Origin: Lawsonibacter celer
Lineage (GTDB): Bacteria > Bacillota > Clostridia > Oscillospirales > Oscillospiraceae
Reading direction: 5' to 3'
DNA length: 64,000 nucleotides
Assembly: GCF_014281125.1 (NCBI RefSeq)
Contig: NZ_JACOEA010000001.1
Coordinates: 248,001-312,000, forward strand
This document shows, in pieces, positions 7,361 through 13,994 of the stretch. The first letter of the stretch is position 1. Every line of letters starts with the position of its first letter. The translations under genes and the position numbers were made by a program. Below the pieces are notes generated by a model. It searched no databases and was not told the origin of the DNA. It worked only from the letters and a program-made list of their open reading frames with translations.

Positions 7361-9196
7361 CTATACCAGCCGGATTTGATAGTGCTCCAGCCAGTAGTTG
7401 ACCTGGACGAAATAGGCAATGGTCTGGGGGGTGGTCATCAGCTGGCCATACCAGGGGGTGGCCCGTCTGGAAGAGAGCAGCTGCTCCAGTGCGGCGCGGT
7501 CCACAAATTGAAACAGCGGCGCGTTGGGGGTGTCCAGGACCTGACGCAGCCGCCCGGACACTGCGGCCAGATAGGCCGGGTGGTGGGTTTTGGGGTAGGG
7601 GCTCTTTTTGCGCCAGAGCACCTCCTCCGGCAGCCAGCCCTCCATGGCGTGGCGGAGCAGGCCCTTTTCCACGCCCTGGTAGTCCTTCCACTCCCATGGA
7701 ACGGAGTAGAGGTATTCCGCGATGCGCCAGTCGCAAAAGGGGACCCGTACCTCCAGGCCGCTGTACATGCTCATGCGGTCCTTCCGGTCCAGCAGGGTCT
7801 GCATGAACCACTGAACGTTCAGGTTGACCATTTCCTTCATTCGCTTCTCCACCCCCGCGCGGCCGGGTAGGAGGTCGGTATCCGCCAGAGTGGCCCGGTA
7901 GCGCGCGTCTATCAATTCCGCCCCGTCCAGCCGGGCGCGCCACTCCGGGGTAAGGAAGCTCTCACGGTATTCGGTGGACTGGGCCCAGGGGAAGCCGTAT
8001 CGCTCCCGGATCTCCGGATCCCGATACCAGGGGTAACCGCCAAAAATTTCGTCCGCGCACTCGCCGGAGAGAGCCACCGTGACATGGGGCTTGATTTTTT
8101 CACAGAAGAGCAGCAGGGAGGAGTCTACGTCCGCCATCCCGGGCAGATCCCGCGCCTCCACCGCGGCGTCGAGCGCTTGGGCCAGGTCCCCGCTGTCCAG
8201 CTGGATGAGGTGGTGGTCACTGCCCAGATAGTCCGCCATTTGCGTGATATAACCGCTGTCGCTGGTGGGCTGGAATTTGCTTGCCGTAAAGTATTTCTGG
8301 TTTTCCGCATAGTCCACGGAAAAGGTCTGAAGCAGTTTCCCCTCCGCGCGGAACCGGCGGGCGGCCACGGAGGAGATCAGGCTGGAATCCAGCCCGCCGG
8401 AGAGAAAGGTGCCCACCGGCACATCGGAGACCAGCTGGCGTTCAATGGCGTCCAGCACCAGGTCGCGTACATGCTCCACGGTCTCCTCAAAGCCCTCGGT
8501 GTGCTCCTGGTCGGTGAGCCGCCAATAGCGGCGCAGGCGCAGCCCATCCCGGTCATAAAAGCCGCAGCAGGCGGGGGGAACCTCCAGCACGCCCCGGAAC
8601 ACGCCGCAGCCGGGCGTGCGTCCCGGACCCAGGAGCATGACCTCCGCCACGGTCTGTCCATCCGCCTGCGCCGGTACCAGCGGATGGGCCAGCAGGGCCT
8701 TGATCTCCGAGGCAAAGAGCAGCCCGCCGCCCTGGGGGAGCGCGTAAAACAGGGGCTTGACCCCGATGCGGTCCCTGGCCAGGAACAGCCGCTGCGACCC
8801 GGCGTCCCAAACGGCGAAGGCAAAGATACCGTTGAATTTTTCCACGCAGTCCGCGCCCCACTGGGCATAGGAGTGAAGGAGCACCTCCGTGTCCGAATGG
8901 CCCTGAAAGCGGTGCCCCAGGGCCAGCAGCTCACCGCGCAGCTCCTCGGTGTTGTACAGCTCGCCGTTGTAGACCAGCGCCAGCTCCCGGCCCCCCTGCC
9001 GGAGCACCATGGGCTGGGTCCCGCGCGCGATGTCAACCACGCACAGGCGGGTGTGGATCAGGGCTGCCTGAGGGGTCAGCCACAGGCCCTCCTGATCAGG
9101 GCCCCGCCGCCGCAGCGAGGCCTGCATCGCCCCGTATGCCGGCTCCCATTTCCGGCAGCTCCCGTCAAAATCAATTTGTCCTGCAATTCCGCACAT
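7361..9196 (-). CDS. asnB: Asparagine synthetase, glutamine-hydrolysing
   Basis: Cytoplasmic enzyme making asparagine from aspartate, ATP and glutamine. Residues 1 to about 220 form the Ntn-type glutaminase (MCGIAGQ, RRGPDQ, YNGELYN). The synthetase domain follows with the PP-loop SGGLDSS near residue 263 and ALSGECADEIFGGY near 385. The start at 9196 is chosen because the catalytic cysteine must be residue 2 and GGAGGG lies 7 bases upstream; the ATG 6 bases earlier would leave two extra residues before the cysteine. At 611 residues it is a full-length clostridial AsnB. A terminator-like hairpin in its leader suggests attenuation. It draws on the glutamine made by GlnA nearby. Confidence 0.95.
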   Translation of the reverse strand: MCGIAGQIDFDGSCRKWEPAYGAMQASLRRRGPDQEGLWLTPQAALIHTRLCVVDIARGTQPMVLRQGGRELALVYNGELYNTEELRGELLALGHRFQGHSDTEVLLHSYAQWGADCVEKFNGIFAFAVWDAGSQRLFLARDRIGVKPLFYALPQGGGLLFASEIKALLAHPLVPAQADGQTVAEVMLLGPGRTPGCGVFRGVLEVPPACCGFYDRDGLRLRRYWRLTDQEHTEGFEETVEHVRDLVLDAIERQLVSDVPVGTFLSGGLDSSLISSVAARRFRAEGKLLQTFSVDYAENQKYFTASKFQPTSDSGYITQMADYLGSDHHLIQLDSGDLAQALDAAVEARDLPGMADVDSSLLLFCEKIKPHVTVALSGECADEIFGGYPWYRDPEIRERYGFPWAQSTEYRESFLTPEWRARLDGAELIDARYRATLADTDLLPGRAGVEKRMKEMVNLNVQWFMQTLLDRKDRMSMYSGLEVRVPFCDWRIAEYLYSVPWEWKDYQGVEKGLLRHAMEGWLPEEVLWRKKSPYPKTHHPAYLAAVSGRLRQVLDTPNAPLFQFVDRAALEQLLSSRRATPWYGQLMTTPQTIAYFVQVNYWLEHYQIRLV

Positions 9197-9203
9197 ATGC
9201 ATC

Positions 9204-9245
9204 CCTCCAAAAGAAAAGACGCCCCTTTTCTCAGAGGACGTCTTT
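9204..9245 (-). promoter_or_regulatory. Attenuator-like hairpin in the asnB leader
   Basis: On the minus strand a 7-bp stem (9245-9239 with 9221-9215), plus two inner GC pairs, is followed by TTTTCTTTT and at once by the asnB ribosome binding site. This is a terminator placed in front of a start codon. No T-box signature (AGGGTGGNACCGCG type) was found upstream. Confidence 0.5.
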
Positions 9246-9417
9246 GTTCGCCCTTAGTATATGCATTTTTCACGCCTCTGTTTCCCGGCCCTGTCGTCAA
9301 GTTCGCTGGAAAGCTCCCGGCAGAGGAGGAAAAAAGCACACGAAAATACCGATTGTAATGCAAAAGTCTCTGTGGTAGTATTTTGAGGGATGGAGTTGCT
9401 ATGATCTGATTGGGCGG

Positions 9418-9585
9418 GTGTATTTGATCGCCTGCTGCTATTCTCTGGAGGAAATCCGCCGGATGATCGGCGTGGACAGCCTGTGCTTCCTGAGTCTGGA
9501 TGCCCTGCATCAGATCCGCGCCGGACACCGACTGCGGCTTCTGTGACGGGTGCTTTACGCGGACCTATCCGCTCCAAATCTGACG
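9418..9585 (+). pseudogene. purF: Decayed C-terminal fragment of amidophosphoribosyltransferase
   Basis: Translation from 9418 gives VYLIACCYSLEEIRRMIG and then VDSLCFLSLDAL before a stop. The PurF C-terminus has the same order: LIA...(S/T)(L/V)EEIxxxIGADSLxxLSLxGL. After a one-base frame change at about 9539, the sequence reads FCDGCFTRTYPLQI then a stop, matching the PurF ending FCDxCFTGxYP. The fragment has no start and a frameshift, and covers only the last 55 or so residues of a protein of about 470. No other PurF part is visible in the window. It lies in the gap between asnB and glnA. Confidence 0.8.
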
Positions 9586-9696
9586 CAGTTCCCCTGTTTG
9601 CATTGATGCTCTGCAAAAACTGCATAAAGGACGGGCCAAAACGGAGCCTGACCGCTGATGTTTGCAACAAAGTTAAAATGGCTTTCAAAAAATGCC
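9586..9696. other. Intergenic stretch with no recognised feature
   Basis: This follows the purF remnant and precedes the glnA promoter. No gene, repeat or RNA was recognised. The whole asnB-glnA gap (9197-9833) holds only the asnB leader hairpin, the purF remnant, the glnA promoter and the glnA leader hairpin. Confidence 0.5.
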
Positions 9697-9725
9697 TTGA
9701 CAGGAGCTGCTTTCCCTCGTATACT
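9697..9725 (+). promoter_or_regulatory. glnA promoter
   Basis: TTGACA at 9697-9702 and TATACT at 9720-9725 are exactly 17 bases apart, close to sigma-A consensus. Transcription should begin near 9732, about 100 bases before the ATG. Confidence 0.8.
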
Positions 9726-9740
9726 CATACCATCAGTTGA

Positions 9741-9783
9741 GAACGAAGGCGTTCCGACCCCATGGGCGGAGCGCCTTTATTTT
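9741..9783 (+). promoter_or_regulatory. Terminator-type attenuator in the glnA leader
   Basis: A 9-bp stem (9748-9756 with 9767-9775), extendable by three pairs below and three inside the loop, is followed by TTTATTTTG. It lies after the promoter and before the ribosome binding site. A competing small hairpin (GAACG 9741-9745 with CGTTC 9750-9754) uses part of its 5' strand and could act as antiterminator. Its loop does not match the ANTAR loop pattern. Confidence 0.6.
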
Positions 9784-9833
9784 GCTTCCCGCGAGCTGAG
9801 CATAGAATGAAATGATGAAAGGGGATTCCTGCA

Positions 9834-11165
9834 ATGTCGTACACCAAGGAAGACATCATTCGCATGGTAAGGGAGGAGGACATTGAGTTCATCCGACTGC
9901 AGTTCACCGATATCTTTGGCCAGCTGAAAAACGTGGCGATCACAGCCTCCCAGATCGAGAAGGCGGTGGAGAATAAGATCATGTTTGACGGCTCCTCCAT
10001 TGAGGGATTTGTCCGCATCGACGAGTCCGACCAGTATCTCTACCCGGACTTGGATTCCTTTGTTGTGTTCCCCTGGCGGCCCCAGCACGGCAAGGTGGCC
10101 CGCCTGATCTGTGACGTGTACAATCCCGATGGAACCCCCTTTGTGGGCGATCCCCGCGGCGTGCTCAAGCGGGTGCTGGATAAGGCCAAGAAGATGGGCT
10201 ATGACACCTTTAACGTAGGACCCGAGGCCGAATTCTTCCTGTTCCAGACCGACGAAGAGGGCAAGCCTACAACTAAGACCAACGACGAGGCCGGCTATTT
10301 TGACCTGGGCCCCCTGGATCACGGCGAGTCCACCCGTCGGGAGATCTGCCTGGCCCTGGAGCAGATGGGCTATGAGATCGAGGCCTCTCACCACGAGGTG
10401 GCCGAGGGCCAGCATGAGATCGACTTTAAGTACGCGCCCGCGCTGGAGTGCGCCGACAAGATCATGACCTTCAAGCTGGCGGTCAAGACCCTGGCACAGA
10501 AGAACGGCCTGCACGCCACCTTTATGCCCAAGCCTATTTTCGGCATCAACGGCTCCGGCATGCACACCAACATGTCCCTCTTCCGCGACGGCAAGAATGC
10601 GTTTTACGACCCCAACGGCGAGAAGGGCCTTTCCAAGGAGGCGTACAGCTTCATCGCGGGCCTGCTCCACCACGTGAAGGGGATGGCTGCCATCACCAAT
10701 CCCCTGGTCAACTCCTACAAGCGGCTGGTGCCCGGCTATGAGGCCCCCTGCTACATGGCTTGGTCCGCCTCCAACCGTTCCGCGCTGATCCGCATCCCCG
10801 CTTCCCGCGGTCAGTCCACCCGTGTGGAGCTGCGTAGCCCCGACCCCTGCTGCAACCCCTACCTGGAGCTGGCCGTCTGCCTGGCCGCCGGCCTGGATGG
10901 CATTGAGAAGGGCATGGTGCCCCCGGCGGAAATCACGGAGAACATCTTTGCCATGGATGAGGCCACCCGCGAGGGGAAGGGCATTGACGCTCTGCCCGGC
11001 TCTCTGGAGGAGGCGATCAAGGCCCTGAAGGCAGACCAGCTGGTCCTGGACACCTTGGGTGAGCATGTGGCGGAGAACTACATCGAGGGCAAGACCAAGG
11101 AGTGGGATGAGTACCGCACCCGCGTCAGCTCTTGGGAGCGTGAGAAGTACATCATCAACTATTGA
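9834..11165 (+). CDS. glnA: Glutamine synthetase type I
   Basis: Makes glutamine from glutamate, ammonium and ATP as a cytoplasmic dodecamer, and is the entry point of the GS-GOGAT cycle completed by gltBD downstream. The 443-residue length, the [16 protein letters not shown] segment with an arginine at about residue 61, and the lack of the long adenylylation-loop insert of the enterobacterial form place it in the GSI-alpha group, which is feedback-inhibited rather than adenylylated. Metal- and ATP-site segments GPEAEFFLF and [11 protein letters not shown] are present, as is RIPASRG. AAAGGGG lies 10 bases before the ATG. It is followed after 55 bases by an ANTAR antiterminator gene. Confidence 0.97.
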   Translation: MSYTKEDIIRMVREEDIEFIRLQFTDIFGQLKNVAITASQIEKAVENKIMFDGSSIEGFVRIDESDQYLYPDLDSFVVFPWRPQHGKVARLICDVYNPDGTPFVGDPRGVLKRVLDKAKKMGYDTFNVGPEAEFFLFQTDEEGKPTTKTNDEAGYFDLGPLDHGESTRREICLALEQMGYEIEASHHEVAEGQHEIDFKYAPALECADKIMTFKLAVKTLAQKNGLHATFMPKPIFGINGSGMHTNMSLFRDGKNAFYDPNGEKGLSKEAYSFIAGLLHHVKGMAAITNPLVNSYKRLVPGYEAPCYMAWSASNRSALIRIPASRGQSTRVELRSPDPCCNPYLELAVCLAAGLDGIEKGMVPPAEITENIFAMDEATREGKGIDALPGSLEEAIKALKADQLVLDTLGEHVAENYIEGKTKEWDEYRTRVSSWEREKYIINY

Positions 11166-11191
11166 CGGCATCCCAGACGATTGTGCAGAGT

Positions 11192-11211
11192 ACTCCTTAG
11201 AGAAAAGGAGT
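11192..11211 (+). promoter_or_regulatory. Hairpin with ANTAR-type hexaloop covering the ANTAR gene ribosome binding site
   Basis: A perfect 7-bp stem (11192-11198 with 11205-11211) closes a 6-base loop AGAGAA, which has A at position 1 and G at position 4 as in known ANTAR target loops. The 3' strand contains the AAGGAG ribosome binding site of the ANTAR gene (ATG at 11221). No second hairpin of the same kind was found beside it. Confidence 0.5.
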
Positions 11212-11220
11212 TGAAGAAGT

Positions 11221-11754
11221 ATGGAAAAGGTGATCGTTGCCTTTGAAAATGATAAAAGCTGTTGGCGGATCAAAGAGCTTTTAGAGAATTCCGGAACAGC
11301 GTCCTGCGTCGTATGCAAATCCGCCGACCAGGTGAAACAGGCGGTTAATAAGCTGCACATTACAACTGTGGTCTGTGGATATAAGCTGGCCGACGAGTCG
11401 GCGGAGGGGCTCTTCGACGATCTCCCCACATCGTGTGCCATGCTGGTTGTGGCGGTGCAGAGCCTGCTGGATCTGTGCCAGAATGAGGACATTTTCAAGC
11501 TCTCCTCTCCGGTATCCAAAGGGGATCTGATTGCTTCTGTGCGTATGCTCCTTCAGGTGGGCCACCGGCTGGAGCGGTTTATCAAGCCCCGGCGGAGCGA
11601 AGAGGAGCAGGCGATCATCCGCCAGGCCAAGGAAGTGCTGATGGAGCGGCACGGCATGACGGAGGCCCAGGCCCACCGCTTCCTCCAGAAGAGGAGCATG
11701 GACAGCGGCGCCAAGTTGATCCAGACGGCGCAGCTGGTATTAGAAGGAACCTGA
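11221..11754 (+). CDS. ANTAR-domain RNA-binding antiterminator with receiver-like domain
   Basis: The 177-residue protein has an N-terminal alpha/beta domain (about 1-115) shaped like a response-regulator receiver and a C-terminal three-helix ANTAR domain (about 122-176; EEQAIIRQAKEVLMERHGMT, then RFLQKRSMDSGAKL). ANTAR proteins (AmiR, NasR, EutV) bind paired hairpins in leader RNA and block terminators. In the receiver part the usual phospho-acceptor aspartate appears replaced by glycine (VVCGYKL, about residue 53), so activation by phosphorylation is doubtful. The position directly after glnA, with a fitting RNA element before gltB, indicates control of nitrogen assimilation. The ribosome binding site lies in a hairpin. 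There are 55 bases after glnA, so co-transcription is likely. Confidence 0.93.
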   Translation: MEKVIVAFENDKSCWRIKELLENSGTASCVVCKSADQVKQAVNKLHITTVVCGYKLADESAEGLFDDLPTSCAMLVVAVQSLLDLCQNEDIFKLSSPVSKGDLIASVRMLLQVGHRLERFIKPRRSEEEQAIIRQAKEVLMERHGMTEAQAHRFLQKRSMDSGAKLIQTAQLVLEGT

Positions 11755-11792
11755 ACTTCATACGCATATAGCATAAGACGAAGCTGTCTTAC

Positions 11793-11830
11793 GGCGGCAG
11801 TCAGATCACTTGACTGCCGCCCTTATGCTA
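11793..11830 (+). terminator. Hairpin between the ANTAR gene and dapF
   Basis: A perfect 11-bp stem (11793-11803 with 11811-11821), 7-base loop, is followed by CTTATGCTATT, a weak U-tract. An outer stem (AGCATAAG 11770-11777 with CTTATGCT 11822-11829) can enclose it. A smaller hairpin TAAGAC/GTCTTA (11774-11779 with 11786-11791) competes with the outer stem. It may be a weak terminator or a dapF leader. Confidence 0.6.
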
Positions 11831-11849
11831 TTATGCGGGGGTGTTCCAT

Positions 11850-12647
11850 TTGAAATTCACCAAGATGCAGGGCCTGGGCAACGATTATATCTACCTCAAC
11901 TGCTTGGAGGGCGAGCCAGAGCATCTGCCGGACCTGGCCAGGCGCATGTCTGACCGGCACTTCGGCGTTGGGGCGGACGGCCTGATCTGCATTTGCCCCT
12001 CCGGCTGCGCGGACGTCCGGATGCGCATATTCAACGCAGACGGCTCTGAGGGCGAGATGTGTGGGAATGGAATTCGATGCGTGGGCAAATACCTGTATGA
12101 CCAGGGCCTGACGCGGCAGACCAGGCTGCTGATTGAGACACTGGCGGGGATCAAGACCCTGCGGCTTCACACCGAGGCCGGAGCGGTCTGCGCCGTGACA
12201 GTGGGGATGGGAGTGCCCCGCGTGGAAGAGCCCCGGACCATATCTGTAAACGGGATGGACTTTACGGTAACTCCGGTCGATATGGGAAATCCCCATGCGG
12301 TGCTGTTTTTGGATCAGCTGGCAGGTCTGGATCTGTCCGCACTGGGGCCCGGCTTTGAGTGCCACCCCAGCTTCCCCCATCGGGTAAATACGGAATTTGT
12401 GCAGGTGCTTGCCGCGGACCGGCTGCGGATGCGCGTGTGGGAGCGGGGAAGCGGGGAGACCCTGGCCTGTGGTACCGGCGCCTGCGCCGCCGTTGCTGCT
12501 GCGGCGTCCCGCGGGCTGTGCGGGCGTCAGGCCCGCGTGGAGCTGCCCGGAGGAGAGCTGGACATCCGCTGGGAGACGGAGGAGGGGACCATGGATATGA
12601 CCGGCCCCGCCGTAACGGTATTCAATGGGGAATACCCAATAGAATAA
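11850..12647 (+). CDS. dapF: Diaminopimelate epimerase
   Basis: Converts LL- to meso-diaminopimelate for lysine and peptidoglycan synthesis. The two catalytic cysteines are in EMCGNGIRCVGKY (about Cys71) and ETLACGTGACAAV (about Cys207). The protein begins MKFTKMQGLGNDY, the usual DapF start, from a TTG at 11850 with GGGGG about 7 bases upstream. A GTG at 11841 is also in frame but has no room for a ribosome binding site. At 265 residues it is slightly short but complete. It is followed after 21 bases by dapL, the preceding enzyme of the aminotransferase variant of the pathway. Confidence 0.95.
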   Translation: MKFTKMQGLGNDYIYLNCLEGEPEHLPDLARRMSDRHFGVGADGLICICPSGCADVRMRIFNADGSEGEMCGNGIRCVGKYLYDQGLTRQTRLLIETLAGIKTLRLHTEAGAVCAVTVGMGVPRVEEPRTISVNGMDFTVTPVDMGNPHAVLFLDQLAGLDLSALGPGFECHPSFPHRVNTEFVQVLAADRLRMRVWERGSGETLACGTGACAAVAAAASRGLCGRQARVELPGGELDIRWETEEGTMDMTGPAVTVFNGEYPIE

Positions 12648-12668
12648 GAATGCAAAGGAGCAAGCAAG

Positions 12669-13886
12669 ATGACGAAGATCAATGAAAATTACCGGAAGCT
12701 GCCGGGCAGCTATCTGTTTTCCGAGATTGCCCGCCGGGTGGCCGCCTATTCCGAGGCGCACCCTGAGAAAACCCTCATCAAGCTGGGCATCGGCGACGTG
12801 ACCCGTCCCTTGGCCCCGGCGGTGATCGCCGCGATGCACGCGGCTGTGGACGAGATGGGGACGGCGGAGGGCTTCCACGGCTATGGGCCGGAACAGGGTT
12901 ATGCCTTCCTGCGGGAGGCCATTGCCGCACAGGATTATCAGACCCGCGGGGTGGCGATTGCGGCGGATGAGATCTTTGTCTCTGACGGCGCGAAGAGCGA
13001 CTGCGGCAACATCGGGGATATCTTCGGTGTGGAGAATGTGGTGGCCGTGTGCGACCCGGTCTATCCGGTCTATGTGGACACCAACGCCATGGCGGGCCGG
13101 GCTGGGGAGTACGACGAGCGCAGCGGCAGGTGGACCAGGCTGCATTACATGCCCTGCACGGCGGAAAATGGCTTTTCCCCCGCCATTCCGGAGGAGCGGG
13201 TAGACCTGATCTACCTGTGCTTCCCCAACAACCCCACCGGAGCGGTGGCGACCCGGGAGCAGCTCAAGGCCTGGGTGGACTATGCCAACGCCAACGGGGC
13301 GGTGATCCTCTACGATTCCGCCTACGAGGCCTTTATCACCACGCCCGGGATTCCGCACACCATCTTTGAGATCGAGGGGGCCAAGACCTGCGCCATTGAG
13401 TTCCGCTCTTTCTCCAAGACCGCCGGCTTCACCGGAAACCGCTGTGCCTACACCGTGGTGCCCAAGGAACTGGAGCGGGGCGGCGCCAGTCTGAACGCCC
13501 TCTGGAACCGTCGGCAGACCACCAAATTCAACGGCGTGCCCTATGTGGTTCAGCGGGGCGCGGCGGCTATTTATACCCCGGAGGGCCGCGCCCAGGTGAT
13601 GGAGACCATCGCCTTCTACCAGAATAACGCCAAGGTCATCCGGGAGGGGCTGGCCGCCGCCGGGCTCACAGTATCCGGCGGGACGGACTCCCCCTATGTG
13701 TGGGCCAAGACCCCGGATGGGATGGCCTCTTGGGGCTTTTTTGACCTGCTTCTGCAGAAGGCCAACGTCGTCACCACCCCCGGCGCGGGCTTTGGCCCCA
13801 GCGGGGAGGGGTACATCCGCCTGACCGCCTTTGGCGGGGCGGAGGCTACCGCCGAAGCGGTGAAGCGGATTAAAGAAGCCCTGTAA
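12669..13886 (+). CDS. dapL: LL-diaminopimelate aminotransferase
   Basis: PLP aminotransferase that makes LL-diaminopimelate directly from tetrahydrodipicolinate with glutamate as amino donor, bypassing succinylated or acetylated intermediates. The 405-residue length is right for DapL. Fold-type I marks are [17 protein letters not shown] and [13 protein letters not shown] with the PLP lysine at about residue 250. The N-terminal [19 protein letters not shown] segment is characteristic of DapL. AAGGAG lies 10 bases before the ATG. It forms a pair with dapF, and its substrate glutamate is made by GltBD encoded next. Confidence 0.95.
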   Translation: MTKINENYRKLPGSYLFSEIARRVAAYSEAHPEKTLIKLGIGDVTRPLAPAVIAAMHAAVDEMGTAEGFHGYGPEQGYAFLREAIAAQDYQTRGVAIAADEIFVSDGAKSDCGNIGDIFGVENVVAVCDPVYPVYVDTNAMAGRAGEYDERSGRWTRLHYMPCTAENGFSPAIPEERVDLIYLCFPNNPTGAVATREQLKAWVDYANANGAVILYDSAYEAFITTPGIPHTIFEIEGAKTCAIEFRSFSKTAGFTGNRCAYTVVPKELERGGASLNALWNRRQTTKFNGVPYVVQRGAAAIYTPEGRAQVMETIAFYQNNAKVIREGLAAAGLTVSGGTDSPYVWAKTPDGMASWGFFDLLLQKANVVTTPGAGFGPSGEGYIRLTAFGGAEATAEAVKRIKEAL

Positions 13887-13898
13887 CAACCAAAACCG

Positions 13899-13968
13899 CG
13901 TACAAAGAGGTACGGATGACCGCACCGGCTGAGTGGAAGCCGGTGCGGCACGCCGTGCCTCGTTTTTT
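13899..13968 (+). promoter_or_regulatory. Candidate ANTAR-responsive leader of gltB (tandem hairpins plus terminator)
   Basis: Hairpin P1 has a 5-bp stem (13899-13903 with 13910-13914) and hexaloop AAAGAG, with A at 1 and G at 4. Five bases later, P2 has an 11-bp stem (13920-13930 with 13938-13948). Its loop GAGTGGA contains AGTGGA (A1, G4) if the first G is bulged. A terminator follows: stem 13947-13951 with 13955-13959, then TTTTTT (13963-13968). Its 5' side shares GG 13947-13948 with P2, so P2 and terminator compete. This is the known layout for EutV/NasR-type targets. Confidence 0.75.
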
Positions 13969-13994
13969 ATTACCCGGGAAAGGGGTTGGTCAAT

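Noticed and set aside
9741-9755. glnA leader hairpin as an ANTAR target
   Set aside because: The 4-bp stem form gives loop GAAGGC, which has G rather than A at position 1, and there is no second hairpin in the short leader. Kept only as an attenuator.
11774-11821. Paired hairpins before dapF as an ANTAR target
   Set aside because: The first loop is GAAGCT and the second GATCACT; neither has A1 with G4, and the sequence after them is not a clear terminator.
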